From assembly GCF_019331695.1 (NCBI RefSeq), contig NZ_JAHBBI010000010.1, forward strand, positions 58,212 to 122,211: 64,000 bases of DNA. Reading direction: 5' to 3'. The translations under genes were made by a program, and so were the position numbers. This document shows positions 43,327 through 52,436 of this stretch, piece after piece. The stretch is from Bifidobacterium pluvialisilvae (GTDB lineage Bacteria > Actinomycetota > Actinomycetes > Actinomycetales > Bifidobacteriaceae). Under the pieces are notes generated by a model, which was not told where the DNA came from, searched no databases, and saw nothing but the letters and a program-made list of their open reading frames with translations. Positions within the stretch are counted from its first letter, which is position 1, and each line of letters opens with the position of its first letter.

Positions 43327-44445
43327 ATGACGGAGCCGGAGTTCGTCATCGACTTCCCCACACTGGGGGACCTGAACGACGCATGGATCACCGCGCACTG
43401 CCGGCAGCCCGACGGCCCCCTGCGAGGACGGCCGTTCCGGCTCGCGGACTGGCAGTTCTGGGTCCTCGCCAACCGGCTGCGCATCCGCGAGGACGCCGAA
43501 TACGTGCCGCCCGAGGAAGTCACCATCGACAACCCGATGGTCCTCAACCAGGCGTTCACCTATAGGCAGACCCTGACCGTGGGACCGCAGAAGACCGGCA
43601 AGGGGCCGACCGAGGCCGCGTTCGTGGCCGACGAGGCGAGCGGGCCGGTCGTCTTCGACGGCTGGGCGGAGCAGGGCGACGTCTACCGCTGTTCGGACTG
43701 GGGATGCCCCTGCGGCTTCGAATTCCCCTACCGGGAAGGCGAGCCCAAGGGACGGCCCAATCCCTCCCCGCTCATCCAGCTGACCGCCAACAGCGAGGAC
43801 CAGGTGGCCAACGCCTACAGGCCATTGAAGGCCATGATCCAGCTAGGCCCGTTGAAACGGCTGCTGCTGGTGCGAGACACGTTCATCCGAATCCTCAGAC
43901 CCGGAACCGACGGCGAGGACGACGGACTGGACCTCGACCGCATCGACATCGTGACCTCCTCGGCACGTTCGCGACTGGGGAACCCGATCAGCGACGCGGA
44001 ACAGGACGAGGCGGGCCTGTACACGAAATCGAACGGCATGATCGACGTGGCCGACACGCAGCGGCGAGGAGCCGCCGGCATGGGCGGCCGAACCCACGCG
44101 TGGACCAACGCATGGGACCCCGCCGAGAACAGCTACGCGCAGCAGGTGTACGAGTCCGGCGCCCCCGACGTGTTCGTGTTCTACCGCAACCCCGACCTCG
44201 ACCCGAGCCTGCGACGCGATGACGGCACCCCGTTCAGCTTCTTCAACAAGCGCGAACGGCGGCGGATCCTCGAGGCGGTGTACAGCGGAAGTCCGTGGGT
44301 GAACCTCGACTCCATCGACGCCGAGGCCACTGCATTGATGCGGCGCGACCCCAACCAGGCGGAACGGTTCTTCGGCAACCGTCTCGTGCAGGGCGCCGGC
44401 GCATGGCTTGACGAAGGAGTATGGGAGAGTGCGTACGCAGGATAG
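43327..44445 (+). CDS. terL: Terminase large subunit, ATPase part
   Basis: 372 residues covering only the motor domain. Walker A is VGPQKTGKGPTE; ISDAEQDEAGLY is the probable Walker B/catalytic Glu region; LTANSEDQVANAY is the following conserved helix. It ends at a TAG just where the linker to the nuclease begins (LDEGVWESAYAG). The nuclease half is in the next gene in the +1 frame. Normal TerL proteins are ~500-600 residues in one chain. Confidence 0.85.
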   Translation: MTEPEFVIDFPTLGDLNDAWITAHCRQPDGPLRGRPFRLADWQFWVLANRLRIREDAEYVPPEEVTIDNPMVLNQAFTYRQTLTVGPQKTGKGPTEAAFVADEASGPVVFDGWAEQGDVYRCSDWGCPCGFEFPYREGEPKGRPNPSPLIQLTANSEDQVANAYRPLKAMIQLGPLKRLLLVRDTFIRILRPGTDGEDDGLDLDRIDIVTSSARSRLGNPISDAEQDEAGLYTKSNGMIDVADTQRRGAAGMGGRTHAWTNAWDPAENSYAQQVYESGAPDVFVFYRNPDLDPSLRRDDGTPFSFFNKRERRRILEAVYSGSPWVNLDSIDAEATALMRRDPNQAERFFGNRLVQGAGAWLDEGVWESAYAG

Positions 44446-45127
44446 GCCCCTGGCCCGCCACCATCAGCTGTGGCTGCCCAATCCGCCGGACGGCACCGAG
44501 ATATGCTGCGGGTTCGACGGCTCCGAAAACGACGACTGGACCTGCATCAAGGCCGAGACGCTCAACGGCTTCCTGTTCACCCCGCGCTACGGCGACGGGC
44601 AAAGACCCACCATATGGAATCCGAAGGACTGGGGCGGCAGGATACAGCGCGGCGAGGTCAACGCCGCGTGGGACGAACTCAACCGGCGGTACCGGATCGT
44701 CCGCGTCTACTGCGACCCCGGATTCCGCGACGAGGTCTCGTGGGAGTCCGACATCGAGGCGTGGGACCGCCGCTACGGACCGAAGAAATACCTGTCGTGG
44801 ATGATGAGCGGCTCCAGCCGCGTCGGCGCCGTCTACGAGGCGCTGCGCCGTTTCGAGGCCGACATCGCCAGCGGACTCATCACCCACGACGGATGCCCCA
44901 TCACCAACACGCACATGGCCAACGCCCGCAAGATCAGCAAAAGCCTGGAACGATACGGGCTCGGCAAACCCAAGCAGGACCGCAAGATCGACGCCGCCGT
45001 AACCAGCGTCCTCGCCCACGAGGCCGCCAGCGACGCCCGCTCCGCAGGATGGGGCGAACGCCGCCACAACTTCCTGTTCAGCGGCACCAGCACAAGAAAG
45101 GCCACACATGGCAGCCTATTCGGATGA
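44429..45127 (+). CDS. Terminase large subunit, nuclease part
   Basis: 232 residues from a GTG with AAGGAG nine bases upstream, overlapping the ATPase gene by 17 bp. RNase H-like nuclease acidic residues: CGFDGSENDDW, VYCDPGF and QDRKIDAAVTS. With the preceding gene it adds up to a normal TerL. Either the phage has a two-chain TerL or a +1 shift once joined them; the good SD favours two proteins. Confidence 0.82.
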   Translation: MRTQDRPLARHHQLWLPNPPDGTEICCGFDGSENDDWTCIKAETLNGFLFTPRYGDGQRPTIWNPKDWGGRIQRGEVNAAWDELNRRYRIVRVYCDPGFRDEVSWESDIEAWDRRYGPKKYLSWMMSGSSRVGAVYEALRRFEADIASGLITHDGCPITNTHMANARKISKSLERYGLGKPKQDRKIDAAVTSVLAHEAASDARSAGWGERRHNFLFSGTSTRKATHGSLFG

Positions 45128-46613
45128 GTATCTGGCACGCATGACGAACCTGCTCGCCACCAAGGTGATGCTGCGCCGCAGCGACATCGCCAAGCACATG
45201 AACTACGTCAAAGGCCGGCGCGGGACCCTGCGGTTCGTGTCCGACGAGTTCCAGCGCTACATCAGCCGACGGTTCAAGGGCTTCACCGACAACTGGTGCC
45301 TGCCCGTCGCGCAGGCGCCGGTCGAACGCATCAGCTTCAAGGGCTTCACCCCGTACGACCCGACCGACCACATCGGCCGCAGCGTATGGGACGCATGGAA
45401 CCGCTCCGACGCCGACCGCGGCCTCTCCGAGGCGGCGCTCGTCATGACGGCGGCGCGGCGCAGCTACGGGCTCGTCACCGACATCGGCGGCAAGGCACGC
45501 ATCACGTTCGAGAACCCCGACTCCTGCGCCGTGTGCATCGACCCGCTCACCGGCGTCACCACGGCCGGCATCCTCATCCGCCAAGGAGACGACGAGGAGA
45601 TCGGCCAGCTGCTCCTGCCCGACGCCACATACACCGTGCGTCGCAGGAAGACCGACCCCGAACCCAGCGGCAACGACCGTCTCCCCCCGGACGTGCAATG
45701 GACGTTCGACCGCGCGTCCGAACAGGCCAACGGACTCGGCGAGGTTCCCCTCGTGGAGTTCCGTAACCAAAGCCTGCTCGACAACGCGCCCATGAGCGAC
45801 ATCAGCATGGTCGAGGACATGCAGGACACCGTCAACGTCGTCTGGGCCTACCTGCTCAACGGCCTCGACTGGGCCACCCTGCCCGGCCGCCTCATCCTCG
45901 GCGGAGACCGACTGGAGGAACCCGTCCTCGACGCCGAAGGCAACATCGTCGGCTCCAAGGCCGTGGAGCTCGACAAGCAGGTGAGCGAACGCATCCTCCA
46001 GATCACCGGCGACGGCGTACGCGCCACCGAATGGAGCGCCGCCAACCTCAACGCGTTCATCCCCGTCATCGAAAAAGCCGTCGAACACATCGCCGCCGAA
46101 ACCAGAACCCCCGGCCACTACCTGCTCACCAAAGCCGAAGTGCCCGCCACCGGCTACGAAGTCGCCGAAGCCGGCCTCGTCAGCAAAACCAACGAACGCA
46201 TCGGCTACCTCAAAGGCGGCATCCGCACCCTATGCCGGCTCGCCGCCAGAATCGAACAGGACGACGCCACCGCACGCATCATCGAAACCGCGAAAGTCGA
46301 CTTCAGCAGCCCCCTGTACCGCAACGAAACCCAAATGGCCGACGCCATGCTCAAATACCAACAGCTCGGCTTCCCCCTCCAATGGATCGCCGAACGCATG
46401 GGACTGGGCGCCGACGAAATCGACCGCATCATGCGGCTCAAACAGGACGAGACACGAGACCCCGAACTCGAAGCCCTGAACCGCTCCCTGAGAATCGGAG
46501 AAGCCGATGCAACCACTACCGGCCCTGACGGAAAGCCAACGGAAACTCGCCAGACTGGAACTGACCGCGACCAGAACCGCCAGCCGCCTCTGGAACAAGG
46601 TCAGAACCAATGA
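45108..46613 (+). CDS. Portal protein (SPP1 gp6-like)
   Basis: 501 residues, typical of siphovirus portals. It forms the dodecameric ring at the capsid vertex through which DNA enters. Motifs: KGFTDNWCLPVAQAPVERI, VEDMQDTVNVVWAYLLNGLDW, and the helical C-terminal part (ETRTPGHYLL). The ATG lies inside the end of the nuclease gene. Confidence 0.9.
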   Translation: MAAYSDEYLARMTNLLATKVMLRRSDIAKHMNYVKGRRGTLRFVSDEFQRYISRRFKGFTDNWCLPVAQAPVERISFKGFTPYDPTDHIGRSVWDAWNRSDADRGLSEAALVMTAARRSYGLVTDIGGKARITFENPDSCAVCIDPLTGVTTAGILIRQGDDEEIGQLLLPDATYTVRRRKTDPEPSGNDRLPPDVQWTFDRASEQANGLGEVPLVEFRNQSLLDNAPMSDISMVEDMQDTVNVVWAYLLNGLDWATLPGRLILGGDRLEEPVLDAEGNIVGSKAVELDKQVSERILQITGDGVRATEWSAANLNAFIPVIEKAVEHIAAETRTPGHYLLTKAEVPATGYEVAEAGLVSKTNERIGYLKGGIRTLCRLAARIEQDDATARIIETAKVDFSSPLYRNETQMADAMLKYQQLGFPLQWIAERMGLGADEIDRIMRLKQDETRDPELEALNRSLRIGEADATTTGPDGKPTETRQTGTDRDQNRQPPLEQGQNQ

Positions 46614-47727
46614 CATCACAGCATCCTGGAAACCCCTGAGCCTCCAACTCATCCGCACCCTGACCCTCCTGCAGGCCAAAGCAGCGGACACCGCAGTGGC
46701 CGCCAACACCATGATGCTCGCCCAACAAGGCGACTACGTCGAACCACTCGCCCTCGCCAACACCACGGCATTCGGCGGATACACCGCACAAGGACAACCA
46801 CTCACCGACGCGCTCGAAGCCCCCATGACCGCAACCCTCCACGCCATAAGCCAAGGCACCAAACCCACACAGGCCATGGAAATAGGACGCCAACTCCTCA
46901 CCCTCATCACAGCGCTCGCCGTCAACGACGCCGCCAACAGCGCCGCCCAAACGGACACGGCACTCCGGCCAGGCGTCCAATGGGTGAGAGTCGAAGCCCC
47001 CGGATGCTGCGACCGATGCATGATACTGGCCGGCAAAACGTTCCGATGGAACCAGGGATTCCTCCGACACCCGCACTGCCACGGCCGCCACGTGCCCATC
47101 ACCGACAAGGACAGGGCACGAGCCAACGGGCTCATCACCGACCCCATGGAAACGTTCCACAGCCTCAGCCCGGAACAACAGGACAAAACCTTCGGCAAAG
47201 CCAACGCACAGGCCATCCGCGACGGCGCCGACATCAGCCAGGTCGTCAACGCCAAACGAGGCATGGAACCAATCGGCCAATCAAAACGCGCCAAAGGCTA
47301 CAAGATCATGACCACCACCGAAGGCACCACACGCTACGGCTGGTCCAACATGATCGCCACCCGACAGGGACGCACCCAAAAACGCCGACTCACCCCCGAA
47401 GGCATCTACGCGCTCGCCAAGGACAGGGACCAGGCGGTCCGGCTGCTCGAACGCGAGGGCTACGTCCTGCCCAAGGACTGGCGGAGCCAGGCCCCGGAGA
47501 TCAGACGGGGGATGTGGCTGCACAACAACGACTGGCGGCAGGGCCGGCACGAGACCATGACCGCCGCGCAGAAACGCCTCCAGACCGCCCTCCTGCGCTA
47601 CGAGGCCGCATTGGAGGGCAGAAGCCCCTACCGCAGCAACGCGCCAGCCACGCCGGAGGAACTGGCGAGAGCGGAGAACGAATACCGCAGGTGGAAGACC
47701 ACCAGAGGCCAGATTTTCACGCAATGA
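46507..47727 (+). CDS. MuF-like minor head protein
   Basis: 406 residues. The central APGCCDRCMILAGKTFRW followed by HPHCHGRHVPI is the Cys/His signature of MuF/VG15-type minor head proteins injected or packaged with the capsid. It overlaps the portal gene by 107 bp. The C-terminal 100 residues (RRLTPEGIYALAKDRDQAV) are helical and basic; no known toxin domain is evident. Confidence 0.85.
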   Translation: MQPLPALTESQRKLARLELTATRTASRLWNKVRTNDITASWKPLSLQLIRTLTLLQAKAADTAVAANTMMLAQQGDYVEPLALANTTAFGGYTAQGQPLTDALEAPMTATLHAISQGTKPTQAMEIGRQLLTLITALAVNDAANSAAQTDTALRPGVQWVRVEAPGCCDRCMILAGKTFRWNQGFLRHPHCHGRHVPITDKDRARANGLITDPMETFHSLSPEQQDKTFGKANAQAIRDGADISQVVNAKRGMEPIGQSKRAKGYKIMTTTEGTTRYGWSNMIATRQGRTQKRRLTPEGIYALAKDRDQAVRLLEREGYVLPKDWRSQAPEIRRGMWLHNNDWRQGRHETMTAAQKRLQTALLRYEAALEGRSPYRSNAPATPEELARAENEYRRWKTTRGQIFTQ

Positions 47728-47751
47728 TCCACCGATTCGAAAGGAAACACC

Positions 47752-48360
47752 ATGGATCAGAACCAGACCGACGAGAACAAGCCGAACGAGGACGGGCAGA
47801 CACCGCCCGAAACCGACTGGCAGTCCAAATACGAGGCCCAGCGCAAGGTCAACAGGGACCTCGAACGCAAACTCAAAGAGGCCTACGGCAAGAGCGACAA
47901 GGTCGACGCGCTCGAACGGCAGGTAGCCGAACTGCAGGGCAAGGAGGCCGAATACGAGGCCGCCAAAAAGGAACAGTCCATCAAGGACGAGGCCCTGCAG
48001 CAGGCCAACCAGCGCATCCTCAAGGCCGAGATCCGGGCCGCCGCATCCGGCAGGCTCAACGACCCGTCCGACGCGCTGCGCTATCTCGACCTTTCCAAGT
48101 TCAGCGTCTCCGACGACGGCGACGTGGACACGCAGGCCATCGGCACGGCGCTCGACGGCCTCGTGAAGGAGAAACCGTATCTCGGGAAAGCCGGGAACCC
48201 CACTGGCCCGCAGGGCATCATCCCTCCCTCGGGAACGCGCGATGGAGACCGTGGCGCCGGCCAGCTCACAAGGGATGACCTGAAAACCATGAAACCCGAG
48301 GCGATCGTCAAGGCGAAGTCGGAAGGCCGTCTCGACGACATCCTCGGCATCAACAAGTAA
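47752..48360 (+). CDS. Capsid scaffold protein
   Basis: 202 residues: acidic Gln/Asn-rich start, a coiled coil (residues ~25-95; KYEAQRKVNRDLERKLKEA), and a C-terminal capsid-binding-like segment. Typical scaffold just upstream of the capsid gene. AAAGGAAACACC precedes the ATG. Confidence 0.85.
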   Translation: MDQNQTDENKPNEDGQTPPETDWQSKYEAQRKVNRDLERKLKEAYGKSDKVDALERQVAELQGKEAEYEAAKKEQSIKDEALQQANQRILKAEIRAAASGRLNDPSDALRYLDLSKFSVSDDGDVDTQAIGTALDGLVKEKPYLGKAGNPTGPQGIIPPSGTRDGDRGAGQLTRDDLKTMKPEAIVKAKSEGRLDDILGINK

Positions 48361-48373
48361 AGGAGCATGACCA

Positions 48374-49231
48374 ATGGCCATCACCAACTTCATCCCCGAG
48401 GTCTGGAGCGCCCAGATCCTCGTGGAACTCCAGAAGAGCCTCGTCTATGGTTCCGCCGTGAACCGCGACTACGAGGGCGACATCGCCAACTACGGCGACA
48501 CCGTGCACATCACCGGCATCGCCCACATCAGCGTCGGCGACTACACCCCGCACACCGACATCGCCATCGAAGCCGCCACGGACAGGGACGCCGGCGAACT
48601 CGTCATCGACCAGAGCAAATACTTCGCGTTCGAGGTCGACGACGTGGAGAAGCGCCAGAGCATGAACGACCTGAGCGCCCGCTACAGCGAGGACGCCGCC
48701 TACCAGCTGCGTGACCTGGCCGACCAGTACGTCGCCGGGCTCATGGCCAAGGGCGCGAAAAGCAAGCTCGACCCACTTTCCGGAGCCACCGCCACCAAGG
48801 CGTACGACGCCATCGTCGACCTCGCCACCGCGCTCGACAAGCAGAACGTGCCCGACCTCGGCCGCTGGGTCATCGTCAACCCCGACTTCTACGGCCTGCT
48901 GCGCAAGGACAACCGGTTCATCACCGGCTCCGACGCCGCACACAACACCCTGCTCAACGGCGTGGTCGGCGAGATCGCCGGCATGACCATCCTCAAGAGC
49001 AACAACACGCCCGCCGCCACCGGAGGCACCGAGGACGCGCCCACCGACGAGGGCAACGTCATCATCGCCGGCACCAACGCCGCGACCACGTTCGCCGAAC
49101 AGATCGCCAAGGTCGAGGCCGCCCGCAAGGAGAAGGGCTTCGACGACATCGTCAAGGGCCTGCACCTCTACGGCGCGAAGGTCGTCCGCCCCGAATGCCT
49201 CGCCACCGTCACGTTCAAGGTGGGCAAGTGA
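48374..49231 (+). CDS. Major capsid protein
   Basis: 285 residues of the HK97-fold P22-coat/T7-like variant used by actinobacteriophages: FIPEVWSAQILVELQKSLVYG at the N-terminus, GDTVHITGIA, DDVEKRQS, YVAGLMAKGA, and WVIVNPDFYGLL. AAAGGAGCATGACC precedes the ATG. Its stop overlaps the next start. Confidence 0.9.
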   Translation: MAITNFIPEVWSAQILVELQKSLVYGSAVNRDYEGDIANYGDTVHITGIAHISVGDYTPHTDIAIEAATDRDAGELVIDQSKYFAFEVDDVEKRQSMNDLSARYSEDAAYQLRDLADQYVAGLMAKGAKSKLDPLSGATATKAYDAIVDLATALDKQNVPDLGRWVIVNPDFYGLLRKDNRFITGSDAAHNTLLNGVVGEIAGMTILKSNNTPAATGGTEDAPTDEGNVIIAGTNAATTFAEQIAKVEAARKEKGFDDIVKGLHLYGAKVVRPECLATVTFKVGK

Positions 49232-49695
49232 TGGGAAACTACGAGGACATGCCCTACGTGGGCGACGCCGGCCGCGCGGTTATCGCGGCCGAAACCACGG
49301 ACGAGCTCAACGCAGCCATCCCCGGAAGCGGCTCATCCGCGACCCCGGCGGACGGCAGCATCACGAACGCGATGCTCGCCGGCGGCATCACCAAGGACAA
49401 GCTCGCCGCAGGCGTCATCCCCACCGTGCCCGCATCCCCGACCGCCGACACGCTCTCCGGAGCCACCGCCACCGGCAAGGCAGTGCTCAAAGCCACGGAT
49501 GCCGCGGCGGCTCGCACCGCCATCGGAGCCGGCACTCCCTATACGCTGCCCGCCGCCACGTCGACGGCACTGGGAGGAGTGAAGAAGGGCGTCGCCGTCC
49601 CCAACCTCGCCGACACGGCCACGGTGGCGGATGCCGTCCGCACGGTCAACGCCATCCTCACCCAGCTCAGGGCGGCCGGCGTCATCGCATCCTAG
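49231..49695 (+). CDS. Head fibre-like protein
   Basis: 154 residues, Ala/Thr/Gly-rich. The segment TALGGVKKGVAVPNLAD with the helical end is typical of phage head fibre proteins (Phage_fiber_2 type). Probably decorates the capsid. Overlaps the capsid stop (TGATG). Confidence 0.7.
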   Translation: MGNYEDMPYVGDAGRAVIAAETTDELNAAIPGSGSSATPADGSITNAMLAGGITKDKLAAGVIPTVPASPTADTLSGATATGKAVLKATDAAAARTAIGAGTPYTLPAATSTALGGVKKGVAVPNLADTATVADAVRTVNAILTQLRAAGVIAS

Positions 49696-49703
49696 GAGAC
49701 CAT

Positions 49704-50291
49704 ATGGAACCGCTGGCAACCCCCAAGGACCTCGACGGCTACGGCATCAACTACGACGGCAGCGAGACGCTGGCCCAGAGACTGCTCGGCTCCGTATCCG
49801 CCGCCGTCCGGGACGCCGCGGGATGCCCCATCTCCCGAGGCGAATACACGCTGACCATCCCCAGCGAGGTCTCACGGAAGCTCGACCTTCCATGCCGGCC
49901 GGTGATCTCCGTGGCCTCCGTGCTCATCGACGGAGAGGAATGCGACGACTGGAGGCTGTTCGGCAACGCCCTGTACCGGGAAGGCCTATGGGGCACGCCC
50001 GACGGCATCCCCCGGCCCGTCACCATCACACTCACCGCCGGATACGACCCCGTGCCCGCCGACATCGTCCGCCTCGTATGCAGCATGGTCGCCGCCGGGC
50101 TCACCCAACATGAGAACGGCGGCCCCGGAGCCGACCGCAGCAAGGCCTACGAACGCATCGACGACTACCAGGTCGGCTTCCGGCAGGGAGGCGACGAGGT
50201 CATCGACGCGAGCGAACTGCCCGAAAGCACGAAACGTGCGCTCCGCAACCGGTTCGGCTCGCCCGGCATCAGCATCGGGGTGTTCAAATGA
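49704..50291 (+). CDS. Head-tail connector protein
   Basis: 195 residues: helical N-terminus (LGSVSAAVRDAAGCPIS), beta segment (RPVISVASVLIDGEECDDW), and ALRNRFGSPG end; gp6/gp15-like adaptor by content and position. AGGAGACCAT precedes the ATG. Overlaps the next gene by 4 bp. Confidence 0.8.
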   Translation: MEPLATPKDLDGYGINYDGSETLAQRLLGSVSAAVRDAAGCPISRGEYTLTIPSEVSRKLDLPCRPVISVASVLIDGEECDDWRLFGNALYREGLWGTPDGIPRPVTITLTAGYDPVPADIVRLVCSMVAAGLTQHENGGPGADRSKAYERIDDYQVGFRQGGDEVIDASELPESTKRALRNRFGSPGISIGVFK

Positions 50292-50722
50292 GAATCCTGA
50301 ACAGAGCCCGCAGCATGGCCGAATCCCTCATGACCGACACGTTCCGCATCACCCGGCACACAGGCGAGACCGTGGACCCCGAAACGGGTGCCGTCACGCA
50401 GGCCGTGACGACGGTGTATGAGGGCAGGGGCAAACTGCAGACCGCCGGCGGCGTCGCATCGAACAGGGCCACGGCCACCGGCGAGAGCTCCAACGCCGGC
50501 GGCATGGTCCCCGAATGGGCGCTCTACCTGCACCTGCCATGGACGGCGACGGGGGTCAGGGAGAAGGACATGGCCGAATGCACGGCCTCGTCCGACCCCG
50601 ACCTCATAGGCCGCCGATACCGGCTCGTCAACATGCAGTCGGAAAAGTCGCACGCGACGGCGAAACGCTGGAACGTGCAGGAGATCCCGAAGGAGACCGA
50701 CGATGCCGCTGATATCGGTTGA
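50288..50722 (+). CDS. Head closure protein (DUF6093-like)
   Basis: 144 residues. TDTFRITRHTGETVDPETG and the end region RYRLVNMQSEKSHATAKRWNVQE match the family placed after the adaptor in actinobacteriophages. Stopper role inferred from position. Confidence 0.78.
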   Translation: MRILNRARSMAESLMTDTFRITRHTGETVDPETGAVTQAVTTVYEGRGKLQTAGGVASNRATATGESSNAGGMVPEWALYLHLPWTATGVREKDMAECTASSDPDLIGRRYRLVNMQSEKSHATAKRWNVQEIPKETDDAADIG

Positions 50723-51080
50723 CGCGTCCCAGCTCACCGCGTTCGGCCGACGGCTCGCCGCCGTGCCGAAGAAGAAGCAGGCCCTCGTGGCCGCCGCGGT
50801 GAAGAAGGGCGCGCAGAACATCAAGACCTCCATCCAGCAGGACGTGGCCGGCTCCTCCAACGCGGCCATGAGCCGCATCCCCATCGCCTACGAGATGAAA
50901 TCCGCTGGCGTGAACGTGGAGGCCGACATCGCACCCCAGTCGGGCGGCGCGGGCTCGCTGGCCAACATCGCGTTCTTCGGCACGTCCAAGGGCGGCGGCT
51001 CGCACCGGTTCTACGAGCACGGCGAGGAGGAGCTCGACACCGTGGCCCGTTACGTGCACGAGGCGGCGAAGGGCCTATGA
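50703..51080 (+). CDS. HK97 gp10-like tail-connector protein
   Basis: 125 residues. Helical N-terminus with AVKKGAQNIKTSIQQDVA, then NIAFFGTSKGGGSHRFYEHG typical of gp10-like proteins. Overlaps the preceding gene by 20 bp and the next by 4 bp. Confidence 0.8.
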   Translation: MPLISVDASQLTAFGRRLAAVPKKKQALVAAAVKKGAQNIKTSIQQDVAGSSNAAMSRIPIAYEMKSAGVNVEADIAPQSGGAGSLANIAFFGTSKGGGSHRFYEHGEEELDTVARYVHEAAKGL

Positions 51081-51466
51081 ACTATCTCGAAGCCCGAACC
51101 GCAGTACTCGCCCTCCTGCCCGAAATGCACGGGTGGGCCGTGTACGAGGACGGCATGGCCGACGGCGCGCATCCGCCGTGGATCGTCGTCTCCCTGCGCC
51201 AGACCGGCCGCGACCTGAACGAGGCCGTGCATGCTACCCTGCGCCATGCCGTATTGGACATCCGCGTGGTCGGCGTGAACGAGACGTCCGTCAACATCGC
51301 GTGCGAACGACTCCAGGACGCATTGGACGGCGCCATGCCCGAGGGGCTGTCCGCGCTCGTGCCCGACATCGACTCCGGCACCTACGCGGCCGAGCTCCAG
51401 CAGCCGGAGTCGAGCCGCCCCTATGTGATGCGCGTGCTCACATGGCGCACCGGATACCCCATCTAA
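51077..51466 (+). CDS. Tail terminator protein
   Basis: 129 residues; DUF3168/gp37-like layout with WIVVSLRQTGRDLNE and strand-helix-strand pattern. Position directly before the major tail protein supports the role of capping the tail tube. Confidence 0.75.
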   Translation: MNYLEARTAVLALLPEMHGWAVYEDGMADGAHPPWIVVSLRQTGRDLNEAVHATLRHAVLDIRVVGVNETSVNIACERLQDALDGAMPEGLSALVPDIDSGTYAAELQQPESSRPYVMRVLTWRTGYPI

Positions 51467-51497
51467 CACCACCAAACCCCGAAAGGAAGGCAGAATA

Positions 51498-52028
51498 ATG
51501 CCGAACAACGTCACAGCCTACTTGGAGGACGGCCGCGTCAAAACCGTGTTCGTGCCCGCCATCACGGACGTGAAGAACCCGACAGTGGACGAGCTCACCG
51601 CCGACGACGCGGTGGAACTGTCCTACTGGCTGACCGCCGACGGATGGAAACTCGACCATTCGCAGGACATGATCGACGACGACCGCGAGGGCGCCGCCGC
51701 CGTGGGCCAGATCCCCGGACAGGAGAAATACGAGAACGGCACGCTCCAGCTGCTCGACAACGTCAACGTGCAGAACGGCGCCGCGAAGGCGGACAACAAG
51801 GCCGTCGAGACGCTCACGCAGGGCACCGTCGGCTACATCGTGCGCCGTCGCGGCCTGCCGACCGACGACGCGTTCGCGGCCGGACAGACCGTCAGCGTGT
51901 TCAAGGTCACCATCGGCATCAAGACGCCGGTCGCGCACGCCGCCAACCAGCGTCAGATGAGCACCATCTCGTTCTCCGCCGATCCCGGCAGCCAGGACGA
52001 GACCGCGACCGTCGGCCCAAAAGCGTGA
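51498..52028 (+). CDS. Major tail protein, short form
   Basis: 176 residues in the zero frame. It forms the tail tube. Features: NVTAYLEDGRVKTVFVPAITD, the LTADDAVELSYWLTADGW segment and the terminal MSTISFSADPGSQDE. It ends VGPKA at a TGA that directly follows the slippery heptamer C CCA AAA (52016-52022). GAAAGGAAGG precedes the ATG. Confidence 0.88.
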   Translation: MPNNVTAYLEDGRVKTVFVPAITDVKNPTVDELTADDAVELSYWLTADGWKLDHSQDMIDDDREGAAAVGQIPGQEKYENGTLQLLDNVNVQNGAAKADNKAVETLTQGTVGYIVRRRGLPTDDAFAAGQTVSVFKVTIGIKTPVAHAANQRQMSTISFSADPGSQDETATVGPKA

Positions 52029-52345
52029 CGCCCGAGCCGACGCTCGGCACGCTGACGGTCACCGCGGCAGCCCGTGAGGGAGGCCAGACCGTCACCGTCG
52101 CCGAAACCCTCGGTTCGGGCCGGCAGCGCCGATACATCATCACCGCGGCCGACGCGGCCCCCAAGGTCGCCTACGACACCGTATGCGACCTGGGATCCGG
52201 GTGGGCCGACCTGCCCGCGGACGGCGGGGTCTCCGGCACCGAAGGCCAGACCGTCACCGTCGTCGACTGCACCACCCAGGGCGCGAACGCCCGCGCCGCC
52301 GGCACGGCGATACTGCCCGCACCCACACCGGCCAGCGGCAGCTGA
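52022..52345 (+). CDS. -1 frameshift extension of the major tail protein
   Basis: After a -1 slip on C CCA AAA at 52016-52022 translation continues for 107 residues (SVTPEPTLGTLTVTAAAREG to PAPTPASGS), giving a 282-residue long form. The added domain is beta-rich and Ig-like or decoration-like. A 6-bp stem CCGAGC/GCTCGG (52032-52047) begins nine bases after the heptamer, at the right distance to stimulate slipping. No start codon with SD exists for this frame, supporting frameshifting. Confidence 0.8.
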   Translation, partial: SVTPEPTLGTLTVTAAAREGGQTVTVAETLGSGRQRRYIITAADAAPKVAYDTVCDLGSGWADLPADGGVSGTEGQTVTVVDCTTQGANARAAGTAILPAPTPASGS

Positions 52346-52436
52346 CCGCCATCATCCTTCCCCATGCCGTCTCCGATTCTCCGGCATGGGGAACCTCCCC
52401 CTTCGAGAATCGACCCTGCTTTTTCGGAGGATCGAC

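Noticed and set aside
46507..47727. Polymorphic toxin fused to the MuF protein
   Set aside because: The C-terminal region is a basic helical stretch with no catalytic motif and no immunity gene follows.
51644..52345. Independent gene downstream of the major tail protein
   Set aside because: No start codon with SD after the upstream stop; the correctly phased slippery heptamer and stem make frameshifting the better explanation.
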